Part shown: positions 1-6,405 of the stretch, piece by piece | How positions within the stretch are numbered: the first letter of the stretch is position 1 | Layout of the letters: every line of letters starts with the position of its first letter | Source: CAZGUG01 sp964529035 | GTDB taxonomy: Bacteria > Bacillota > Clostridia > Ch29 | NCBI GenBank assembly: GCA_964529035.1 | Contig: CAZGUG010000016.1 | Coordinates: forward strand, 1 to 36,843 | Direction of reading: 5' to 3' | Length of the DNA stretch: 36,843 nt | Program-made: the position numbers and the translations under genes | The notes under the pieces: model-generated | The model's database searches: none | Seen by the model: the letters and a program-made list of their open reading frames with translations, nothing else | Told to the model about the DNA's origin: nothing

Positions 1-402
1 GGCCCTGGAATTGCCGAACACCTGGGCATATCCCAGGTCACCTATGTTCAGAAAGTAATAAGCGTAAGGAAAGACGCCATTGAAGTGGAGAGGGGCATTG
101 AAGCGGGATATGAAGTGATTGAAACACCGCTGCCGGCTGTTTTGACGATAGACAAGTCTGCAAACCAGCCCCGCCTTCCGTCCATGATGGGTACCATGAA
201 GGCTTTGAAGAAGGAGATACCGACGCTGACTGCCGCCGATATTGACGTTAAGGCGGATCTGCTGGGGATGGAAGGGTCCCCCACCCGGGTCAAGCGTACC
301 TTTACGCCTCAGCCAAGGAAAGGCGGAAGGATGCTGCAGGGTGAGATGGAAGACATGTTGGCCGAGCTTGTCAAAATATTACAGGAAGAAAAAATAGTAT
401 AA
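1..402 (+). CDS. etfB: Electron transfer flavoprotein beta subunit, 3' part only
   Basis: The open frame runs in from base 1, so the N-terminal part lies outside the window; 133 residues are visible. It matches the C-terminal half of EtfB: the VRKDAIEVERGIEAGYEVIE segment, the TPLPAVLTIDKSANQPRLPS stretch, and the usual helix-rich tail with PTRVKRTFTPQP. EtfB pairs with EtfA in the cytoplasm and carries electrons between flavins of acyl-CoA dehydrogenases and other redox partners. It ends 15 bases before etfA, which has its own AGGGGAGG ribosome site, so the two are cotranscribed. In bifurcating Etfs this subunit holds the FAD that contacts NADH, but the diagnostic NADH-binding segment is in the missing part, so bifurcation cannot be judged from this piece. 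Confidence 0.93.
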   Translation, partial: GPGIAEHLGISQVTYVQKVISVRKDAIEVERGIEAGYEVIETPLPAVLTIDKSANQPRLPSMMGTMKALKKEIPTLTAADIDVKADLLGMEGSPTRVKRTFTPQPRKGGRMLQGEMEDMLAELVKILQEEKIV

Positions 403-417
403 GGGGAGGATTGGGAT

Positions 418-1614
418 ATGGCTATAAACATAAATAAGGACGATTGTATAGGCTGCGGACTGTGCCTTGAATCCTGTCCCTACCCCGGTGCCATTGTAAT
501 GACGGATAATACTGCCGTCATTACCGATAAATGCGTTGAATGCGGGGCCTGTGTGGATTCCTGCAGCGTCGGGGCCATAGAGTTTGAAGAGACAAAAAGG
601 GAAACGGTGGTTGACACTGAACAGTATAAAGGTGTATGGGTTTTTGTTGAGCACAGGAAAGAAAGGATTGCTAACGTAACGCTGGAACTTTTGTGTGAGG
701 GCAGAAAGCTGGCAGACAGGCTGGGACAGGAACTGGCAGCTGTACTTATAGGGGACGGAGCACAAGACCTGGCAAAGACGTGCTTTGCCTATGGTGCCGA
801 CAGGATTTATCTGGTGGACGGGGCTGTCTTTGGGCATTATTCAACGGGGCCCTATACAGCAGCCTTTTCACAGCTCATTAAAGAATACAGACCCAATATT
901 GTACTTTTTGGTGCAACCCATGACGGCAGGGATTTTGCCGCAAGGGTAGCGGTAAGAATCTATACCGGACTTACCGCCGACTGTACCGAGCTTGCGATAG
1001 ACTCTGAAACAGAGCTTTTGAGCCAGACCCGGCCGGCCTTTGGGGGCAATGTTATGGCCACCATCCTGACACCGGAACACAGGCCGCAGATGGCCACCGT
1101 CAGGCCCAACGTAATGAAAAGGTCGCAGCCCGACTATTCAAGGACCGGTGAGGTTGTCAGGTTTAAAGCGGATATAACCGAAAATGATATCCTATACCAG
1201 ATAAAGGAAGTGGTGGAGCATACCGCAAAGACGGTAAACCTTGAGGAAGCGGACATTATAGTTTCGGGGGGAAGGGGTATAGGCGGCCCCGAGCATTACT
1301 ACATTATAGAAGAGCTGGCGGAGGTGCTGGGCGGAGCCGCCGGCGCGTCCCGTGCGGTGGTGGACGCCGGATGGGTTCCCCATTACCGGCAGGTGGGCCA
1401 GACAGGCAAAACGGTAGCTCCAAAGCTTTATATCGCCTGCGGGATTTCCGGGGCGATACAGCACCTGGCGGGGATGCAGACATCCGATTTTATCGTGGCT
1501 ATAAACAAAGACCCTGAGGCACCGATATTCAAGGTGGCAAACATCGGAATATGTGCCGACCTGCATAAAGCGGTGCCCTATTTGAAGGAACGCTTTAAGG
1601 AGCTGTTAGGATAA
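418..1614 (+). CDS. etfA: Electron transfer flavoprotein alpha subunit with N-terminal 2[4Fe-4S] ferredoxin domain
   Basis: 398 residues, longer than the usual ~320 because of an N-terminal ferredoxin domain. Two CxxCxxCxxxC clusters are seen (CIGCGLCLESCP and CVECGACVDSC, about residues 9-50). The Etf alpha N-domain follows (about 70-260), then the FAD-binding C-domain (about 275-398) with RGIGGPEHYY, GQTGKTVAPKLYIACGISGA and FIVAINKDPEAPIF. Ferredoxin-fused EtfA is known from the caffeyl-CoA reductase (CarE) and lactate dehydrogenase (LctC) bifurcating complexes of acetogens. Together with the acyl-CoA dehydrogenase gene downstream, this suggests that electrons from NADH are split between crotonyl-CoA and ferredoxin, or the reverse. 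That is inference; the sequence itself shows the cluster ligands and FAD site. Start is well set by AGGGGAGG 8 bases upstream. Confidence 0.96.
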   Translation: MAININKDDCIGCGLCLESCPYPGAIVMTDNTAVITDKCVECGACVDSCSVGAIEFEETKRETVVDTEQYKGVWVFVEHRKERIANVTLELLCEGRKLADRLGQELAAVLIGDGAQDLAKTCFAYGADRIYLVDGAVFGHYSTGPYTAAFSQLIKEYRPNIVLFGATHDGRDFAARVAVRIYTGLTADCTELAIDSETELLSQTRPAFGGNVMATILTPEHRPQMATVRPNVMKRSQPDYSRTGEVVRFKADITENDILYQIKEVVEHTAKTVNLEEADIIVSGGRGIGGPEHYYIIEELAEVLGGAAGASRAVVDAGWVPHYRQVGQTGKTVAPKLYIACGISGAIQHLAGMQTSDFIVAINKDPEAPIFKVANIGICADLHKAVPYLKERFKELLG

Positions 1615-1663
1615 ATCGGGGACATTCCGCAGTGAGGAATACCCGCAAAAAGCGGTGTGTCCC
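1614..1663. repeat. REP-like intergenic repeat, copy A
   Basis: A 50-base unit starting at the etfA stop codon and repeated almost exactly 67 bases further on (one T/C difference). The outer ends pair as GGGGACA/TGTCCC. Inside are two smaller hairpins, ATTCC-N7-GGAAT and CCGC-AAAAA-GCGG, so the unit folds as a three-way junction. A diverged third copy lies near 31327. This build is typical of short palindromic intergenic repeats mobilised in trans by a RAYT-type transposase; no transposase is seen here. Confidence 0.8.
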
Positions 1664-1680
1664 TGACCTAAAAGCTTATC

Positions 1681-1731
1681 AATCGGGGACATTCCGCAGC
1701 GAGGAATACCCGCAAAAAGCGGTGTGTCCCC
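1681..1731. repeat. REP-like intergenic repeat, copy B
   Basis: Second tandem copy of the 50-base unit, with full GGGGACA/TGTCCCC ends and the same two inner hairpins. It ends about 12 bases before the thiolase ribosome site. The pair fills nearly all of the etfA-thiolase gap and could act as an mRNA processing or attenuation element between the two genes, though no T-run follows. Confidence 0.8.
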
Positions 1732-1742
1732 ATACCTTATAA

Positions 1743-1777
1743 GAAAGGAGGTGCCCGGACGAACCGGGAACATAATG
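1743..1777 (+). promoter_or_regulatory. Thiolase ribosome site separated from ATG by a small hairpin
   Basis: A strong site GAAAGGAGGTG (about 1743-1753) lies about 22 bases from the ATG at 1775, too far for normal initiation. The gap contains CCCGG-ACGAA-CCGGG, a 5-bp stem that would bring the ribosome site close to the start. The in-frame GTG at 1751 overlaps the ribosome site and is a poor alternative. The protein family begins at MKKPVIVSAVRTP, which supports 1775. Confidence 0.45.
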
Positions 1778-2956
1778 AAAAAACCTGTTATAGTAAGTGC
1801 GGTCAGGACGCCGGGAGGAAAGTTCGGCGGAAAGCTTGTCGGCCTGGAGGCGCCTGAGTTGGGCGCTCTGGTGGTTGAGGAGGCGGTAAGAAGAGCAGGG
1901 ATACCGGCGGAAACGGTTGATGAACTGATTTTCGGTTGCGGCTGGCAGGCAGGATTAGGACCCAACGTGGCAAGGCTGGTTGCTGTCGGGGGCGGACTGT
2001 CCCACAGCACGACGGCCTATACAGTAAACCTACGATGCGGCTCCAGCCTTAAAGCGGTGACCATAGGCGCTTCATCCATTATAAGCGGTGACGCGGATGT
2101 GCTGGTGGCAGGCGGCACAGAATCCTCGTCCAATGTTCCGTATGTGCTCAAGGAAGCCCGATGGGGACAGAGAATGGGGGACAAACAAGTTTACGACGTC
2201 CTTCACAAGGACGGTTTCATGTGCCCGCTGGCGGGGATGCTGATGGGTAACACTGCAGAGCTTCTGGTGGACAAATACGGTATTTCAAGGGATGAGCAGG
2301 ACGCCTTTGCACTGGAGAGTCACCTTAAGGCGCTGAAGGCCATGGAAGAAGGCAAATTCAGCGATGAAACCCTGCCTGTGCAGGTTAAGACACGAAAAAC
2401 AGCCGAGATCTTTGATACCGAAGAAATACCACGCAGCAACATTTCCCTTGAAAAAATGGCAAAACTGCCGCCGGTATTCAAAAAGGACGGTACCGTTACC
2501 GCAGGCAACAGCTGCGCCATGTGCGATGCCTCATCGGCAGTCGTCATGATGTCGGAGGACAGGGCCCGGGATTTGGACATAAAGCCCATGGCGGCCATAC
2601 GCGCCTATGCAGCGGCGGGTGTGGATCCCAAATTTATGGGAATAGCCCCGGTGGAGGCTGTGCCAATGGCCCTGAAAAAGGCCGGGATGACGCTGGCCGA
2701 TATAGACCTTATAGAACTCAACGAGGCCTTTGCGGCACAGTATATCGCAGTGGAGCGGGAAATGAAATGGGACAGAGGGATAGTAAATGTTCACGGCGGC
2801 GCCATTGCCCTCGGTCATCCGGTAGGAGCAACCGGTGCCAAAATACTTACAACGCTTCTTTATGCGCTTAAAACCTATGACAAACAGGTAGGGCTGGTCA
2901 GCCTGTGCGTGGGCGGCGGTCAGGGCGTAGCCGTTATAGTTGAGAGGTTAAATTAG
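1775..2956 (+). CDS. thlA: Acetyl-CoA C-acetyltransferase (thiolase)
   Basis: 393 residues, the standard length for a degradative/biosynthetic thiolase. It condenses two acetyl-CoA to acetoacetyl-CoA, or the reverse, in the cytoplasm. The nucleophilic Cys is residue 88 (in NLRCGSSLKAV), the catalytic His is about 348 (in ALGHPVGATGA) and the second Cys about 378 (in SLCVGGGQG), all at canonical positions. The start at MKKPVIVSAVRTP was chosen over upstream GTG codons because it is where family members begin. It is followed 55 bases later by 3-hydroxyacyl-CoA dehydrogenase, in the order thl-hbd-bcd-crt. Whether the physiological direction is butyrate formation or fatty-acid oxidation cannot be read from the gene. 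The symbol is by analogy to clostridial thl. Confidence 0.95.
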   Translation: MKKPVIVSAVRTPGGKFGGKLVGLEAPELGALVVEEAVRRAGIPAETVDELIFGCGWQAGLGPNVARLVAVGGGLSHSTTAYTVNLRCGSSLKAVTIGASSIISGDADVLVAGGTESSSNVPYVLKEARWGQRMGDKQVYDVLHKDGFMCPLAGMLMGNTAELLVDKYGISRDEQDAFALESHLKALKAMEEGKFSDETLPVQVKTRKTAEIFDTEEIPRSNISLEKMAKLPPVFKKDGTVTAGNSCAMCDASSAVVMMSEDRARDLDIKPMAAIRAYAAAGVDPKFMGIAPVEAVPMALKKAGMTLADIDLIELNEAFAAQYIAVEREMKWDRGIVNVHGGAIALGHPVGATGAKILTTLLYALKTYDKQVGLVSLCVGGGQGVAVIVERLN

Positions 2957-3011
2957 GCAGGGAATAAAGGGACAAAGGACAGTTACTTGAATGTGAAAGG
3001 GAGGATGGTAA

Positions 3012-3893
3012 ATGGATATTAAGAAGGTTATGGTGCTGGGCGCCGGAACAATGGGAAGCGGTATAGCCCAGGTGGCTGCCCAGAATAAAATCGAAGCGGT
3101 GCTGGTGGATGTCAGACAGGATATTCTGCAGGGTGCCTTAAACAGGGTTGAAAAGGGGATGCTGCGAAGGGTTGAAAAGGGTAAGATGACACAAGAGCAG
3201 GTGCGGGATATTATGTCAAGGATTGCCGTCACCACCGATATCAAAGCTGTATCAGGCTGTGACTTTGTTATTGAGGCTGTACTTGAGGATGTAAAGCTCA
3301 AGAAAGAAATGTTTGCCAGGCTGGACGATTTAGTGGGCGAAGATGTTATTCTTGCGACCAACACCACCGCGTGCTCCATTTCAGAGATTGCTTCGGCCGC
3401 GAAAAACCCCGGCAGGGTTATTGGAATGCATTTCTTCAATCCGCCGGTGGTAATGAAGCTGGTGGAGATTATGCCGGCACTTCAGACTCTTCCGGAAACC
3501 GTTGAAAGGACCCGGAAATTTGCCGAATTCCTCGGAAAGGAAGCCGTGGTCACTGAAAAAGAGGGCATAGCCGGTATTGCCTCCAGGGTGCTTGCAGCGC
3601 TTCTTAACGAGGCGGTATGGGTATTGGAAGAGGGTATAGGTACCGCCGAGGACATAGACAGGGCCATGAAACTGGGCGCAAACCAGCCAATGGGGCCGCT
3701 GCAGCTTATAGACCTTATCGGTATAGACATACACCTTGCAAAAACCGAAACGCTGTACAATAAGCTGGGGGACGCGAGGTACCGGCCCTGTTACCTGCTT
3801 AAAAAAATGGCAGCGGCGGGATATCTTGGCCGTAAGACAGGAAAAGGATTTTACGATTACAGCCAGGACCCGCCGGTCCCAACAAGGCTGTAA
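3012..3893 (+). CDS. hbd: 3-hydroxybutyryl-CoA dehydrogenase (3-hydroxyacyl-CoA dehydrogenase)
   Basis: 293 residues, close to the ~282 of clostridial Hbd. The N-terminal Rossmann fold has the dinucleotide motif VLGAGTMGSGIAQ at about residues 8-20. The catalytic His is about residue 140 in GMHFFNPPVVMKLVE, and the C-terminal helical domain contains GANQPMGPLQLIDLIGID and the closing GRKTGKGFYDY. It interconverts acetoacetyl-CoA and 3-hydroxybutyryl-CoA with NAD(P)H. The GTGAAAGGGAGGATGG ribosome site sets the start. The spacer before it includes an AGGGACAAAGGACAGTTAC stretch resembling the GGGGACAG-type repeat debris seen elsewhere in this window. It lies between thiolase and acyl-CoA dehydrogenase in one transcription unit. 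Confidence 0.96.
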   Translation: MDIKKVMVLGAGTMGSGIAQVAAQNKIEAVLVDVRQDILQGALNRVEKGMLRRVEKGKMTQEQVRDIMSRIAVTTDIKAVSGCDFVIEAVLEDVKLKKEMFARLDDLVGEDVILATNTTACSISEIASAAKNPGRVIGMHFFNPPVVMKLVEIMPALQTLPETVERTRKFAEFLGKEAVVTEKEGIAGIASRVLAALLNEAVWVLEEGIGTAEDIDRAMKLGANQPMGPLQLIDLIGIDIHLAKTETLYNKLGDARYRPCYLLKKMAAAGYLGRKTGKGFYDYSQDPPVPTRL

Positions 3894-3920
3894 ACCAACA
3901 CAACTTTTGGAGGTGAAAAC

Positions 3921-5075
3921 ATGAACTTTGATTATACACCCGAACAGGAAGCCGTAAAGGGTATGATGGAGGAATTTACTTCAAAGGAGATTACACCCTA
4001 TGCCGCCCAGTGGGACAAGGAAGAGGTCTTCCCGTGGGATGCGGTTAAAAAGATGGGACAGTTAGGCATATTCGGCACCGCCCTTCCGGAAGAATACGGC
4101 GGCAGCGGCCTTGACAACATATGCCATGCCATAGTGGCCGAGGAACTGGGCAAAGGCTGCTCGTCTATAAGAGGAATGTACTCGGTACAGGTTTCGCTGG
4201 TGGCAAAAACAATAGCGGCCTACGGTACCGACGAGCAGAAGAAAAAGTATCTTCCCGGCATGGCTTCCGGAGAAATACTTGGCTGTTTCGGTCTTACCGA
4301 ATCCGATTCGGGCAGTGATGCCGCATCAATGGCCACCGCTGCAGTAGAGGACGGTGACTGCTACGTATTGAACGGAGGAAAGATGTGGATTACCAATGCC
4401 GGAGTTGCCGACGTGGCCCTTATATTTGCAAAAACCGACAAAAATGCGGGAGCAAGGGGAATAACGGCCTTTCTGGTTGACAAGGATACCCCCGGTTTTT
4501 CTACAAGGGATATACACGACAAAATGGGCCTTAGGGCTTCCAACACCGCCGAAATAATACTGGACAATGTAAGGGTACCAAAATCAAGCGTACTGGGCAC
4601 GGTGGGCAAAGGCTTCAAGATAGCAATGGCCACCCTTGACAACGGGCGCTATACGGTAGCCGCCGGCTGTGTGGGAAGCGCACAGGCGGCTCTGGACCAT
4701 GCTAAAAAATACGCTAAGGAGAGAATCCAGTTCGGAAAGCCCATTGCGGCGCACCAGCTGGTACAGCAGCTTATTGCCGATATGAAGGTGGACATCGAAT
4801 GCGGCAGGCTGTTGGTCTACAAGGCGGGGCACGTGAAGAACAAAGGTATAAGGTCCACCATGGAAGTCAGCATGGCCAAGTACTACTGCAGTGAAATGGT
4901 AAACAGGGTGGCCTACAAGGCCATTCAGGTATTCGGCGGCTATGGCTTCTCCGGGGAATACCCGGTGGAGAGAATATACCGCGATGCCCGTATAAATACG
5001 CTGTACGAAGGTACTTCCCAGATACAGCAGCTAATAATCGGCAACCTGGAGCTGGGAGTACAGGCGTTTGTATAA
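3921..5075 (+). CDS. bcd: Acyl-CoA dehydrogenase, short-chain (butyryl-CoA dehydrogenase type)
   Basis: 384 residues, full length for the family. Seen in order: N-terminal helical domain, the flavin/substrate region CFGLTESDSGSDAASM, the WITNAGVADV beta-domain motif, and the C-terminal helical domain with QFGKPIAAHQLVQQ and QVFGGYGFSGEYPVER. The catalytic base Glu is about residue 363 (in INTLYEGTSQIQ), the position used by short-chain butyryl-CoA dehydrogenases. It reduces crotonyl-CoA to butyryl-CoA, or the reverse, with FAD, exchanging electrons with the EtfBA encoded just upstream. Ribosome site GGAGGTGAAAAC is 7 bases before the ATG. Substrate chain length is inferred from gene neighbours, not from a specific residue. 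Confidence 0.95.
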   Translation: MNFDYTPEQEAVKGMMEEFTSKEITPYAAQWDKEEVFPWDAVKKMGQLGIFGTALPEEYGGSGLDNICHAIVAEELGKGCSSIRGMYSVQVSLVAKTIAAYGTDEQKKKYLPGMASGEILGCFGLTESDSGSDAASMATAAVEDGDCYVLNGGKMWITNAGVADVALIFAKTDKNAGARGITAFLVDKDTPGFSTRDIHDKMGLRASNTAEIILDNVRVPKSSVLGTVGKGFKIAMATLDNGRYTVAAGCVGSAQAALDHAKKYAKERIQFGKPIAAHQLVQQLIADMKVDIECGRLLVYKAGHVKNKGIRSTMEVSMAKYYCSEMVNRVAYKAIQVFGGYGFSGEYPVERIYRDARINTLYEGTSQIQQLIIGNLELGVQAFV

Positions 5076-5091
5076 CCGGGAGGTGAATGCG

Positions 5092-5871
5092 ATGTTTGAA
5101 CTACTAAAATATGACAAAGAGGGTGTGCTGGCATACATTACCATAAACCGCCCCGATGCGATGAACGCCCTTTCCAATGCGCTGGTTGAAGAATTGGACA
5201 GGGCCTTTGACCTGGTTGAAGGCGATGACCAAATAAGGGTCCTGATAATAACCGGTGCGGGAGATAGGGCTTTTATGGCGGGGGCGGATATTGGCGAGCT
5301 TAAGGAGCGTGATTTCATACTGGGTAGGCAGCAGACAAGAAGGCGTCAGCAGGTTTTAAACAGAATTGCCGAGATGAAAATCCCCGTTATAGCCGCCGTC
5401 AACGGTTACGCACTGGGGGCGGGGCTGGAGCTGGCCGCTGCCTGTACCCTCAGGGTGGCCTGCCGGGAAGCCCGGTTTGGTTCCCCGGAGGTTAATCTCG
5501 GGATAATACCGGGGGACGGTGCCACCCAGCGCCTCCCCAGGCTTATAGGCTTCGGAAGGGCGATGGAGATGGTGCTTACCGGGGATTTCGTGGATGCCAA
5601 TAAGGCTTACAGTATCGGTCTTGTAAACCAAGTGGTGCCCAGGGAGGAACTGATGGAGGCTGTTAAAAAGCTTGCTTCAAAGCTTGCATCAAAGGCTCCG
5701 GTGGCACTGCAGTGTGCCAAGGAAGCGGTCAACCGTTCGACCGAGGTCGGGCTTTATGAGGGACTTGCCCACGAATCCTATCTTCATGCCTATACCTGTG
5801 CCACGGCGGACAAAGATGAGGGGGTAGCCGCATTCCTTGAAAAAAGAAAACCGGATTTTCAGGGAAAGTGA
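5092..5871 (+). CDS. crt: Enoyl-CoA hydratase (crotonase)
   Basis: 259 residues, standard crotonase length. It hydrates crotonyl-CoA to 3-hydroxybutyryl-CoA. The oxyanion-hole segment FMAGADIGEL and the second one in AAVNGYALGAGLELAA are present. Both catalytic glutamates are kept: about Glu113 (in AGLELAAAC) and Glu133 (in GSPEVNLGIIPG), 20 residues apart as in the rat enzyme. The start at 5092 follows GGGAGGTGAATGCG; the ATG at 5068 would overlap bcd and lacks a ribosome site. It is the last gene of the etf-thl-hbd-bcd-crt series and is followed by a strong terminator. Confidence 0.95.
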   Translation: MFELLKYDKEGVLAYITINRPDAMNALSNALVEELDRAFDLVEGDDQIRVLIITGAGDRAFMAGADIGELKERDFILGRQQTRRRQQVLNRIAEMKIPVIAAVNGYALGAGLELAAACTLRVACREARFGSPEVNLGIIPGDGATQRLPRLIGFGRAMEMVLTGDFVDANKAYSIGLVNQVVPREELMEAVKKLASKLASKAPVALQCAKEAVNRSTEVGLYEGLAHESYLHAYTCATADKDEGVAAFLEKRKPDFQGK

Positions 5872-5892
5872 CAAAAAATAAAAGTTTCAAGC

Positions 5893-5939
5893 AAGGGAGA
5901 GAGCTTTCGGGATTTGAACCGAAAAAGCGCTCTCCCTTG
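5893..5939 (+). terminator. Rho-independent terminator after crt
   Basis: Long stem AAGGGAGAG...CTCTCCCTT with an inner CGG/CCG hairpin, followed by a short T-rich tail (TTGTTTATTG). It closes the fatty-acid/butyrate operon. The loop contains GGGATTTGAACCG, which looks like a reversed tRNA T-arm but is not part of a tRNA (see rejected items). Confidence 0.75.
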
Positions 5940-5943
5940 TTTA

Positions 5944-5972
5944 TTGACTGTGAAAAGATAATGTGGTATATT
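5944..5972 (+). promoter_or_regulatory. Sigma-A promoter of the feo operon
   Basis: TTGACT (5944-5949), a 17-base spacer and TATATT (5967-5972): a near-consensus vegetative promoter. Predicted start of transcription is near 5979, leaving about 94 bases of leader before feoA. Confidence 0.75.
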
Positions 5973-5983
5973 AGCAATATAAT

Positions 5984-6002
5984 GAAAACGACAATCATTA
6001 TC
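5984..6002 (+). promoter_or_regulatory. Fur box
   Basis: The 19-base stretch beginning GAAAACGAC and ending AATCATTATC matches the classical Fur consensus (GATAATGAT-A-ATCATTATC) at 16 of 19 positions. It sits just downstream of the predicted transcription start, where bound Fe-Fur would block RNA polymerase. This fits iron-repressed control of feoAB. Confidence 0.75.
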
Positions 6003-6072
6003 AGTAATATACAACAAATAATATATAACAAAGATAGTTACATACATAGCAAGTGATGAGGGGGCTTAAACC

Positions 6073-6405
6073 ATGACACTGGACATGGCACAACCGGGCC
6101 AGGAATATATTGTTTTGGGAATTAACGGCGGCTGTAAGCTGAGAAGGATGCTTCAGGAAAGAGGGCTGACGGAAGGATCGGGCATTAAGGTAATAAAGGG
6201 GCAGCCTAAGGGGCCCTTTATTGTGGAATTTCGTTCATCGCGAATAATGCTGGATGGCATGTGCGCCCGAAGAATAATAATCGGTAAAGGTGAGGAGGGC
6301 GAATATATACCCGCTGGAGAATACCAGTTCCGGGGCAGAGGAAAATGTAACAGGCATCAAGGGGGGTGCAGATATGACCGGTTTGACGGTGGCATTGGCC
6401 GGTAA
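6073..6405 (+). CDS. feoA: FeoA-family ferrous iron transport protein
   Basis: 110 residues. The first ~72 form the SH3-like FeoA domain (MAQPGQEYIVLGINGGCK, RRMLQERGLTEGSGIKV and the closing ARRIIIGK). FeoA is a small cytoplasmic partner of FeoB. The C-terminal ~38 residues have no clear family match and run 32 bases into feoB in another frame; the tail, rich in Gly, Arg and Cys, may just be read-through past the usual end. The start is supported by GATGAGGGGG about 10 bases upstream. It lies directly downstream of the Fur box and is translationally coupled to feoB by the overlap. Confidence 0.9.
   Translation: MTLDMAQPGQEYIVLGINGGCKLRRMLQERGLTEGSGIKVIKGQPKGPFIVEFRSSRIMLDGMCARRIIIGKGEEGEYIPAGEYQFRGRGKCNRHQGGCRYDRFDGGIGR

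Noticed and set aside
5893..5939. tRNA-like T-arm (GGGATTTGAACCG, reverse strand) inside the crt terminator
   Set aside because: The pairing arms are only about 45 bases apart end to end; there is no room for D and anticodon arms. It is a terminator with a chance or relic resemblance.
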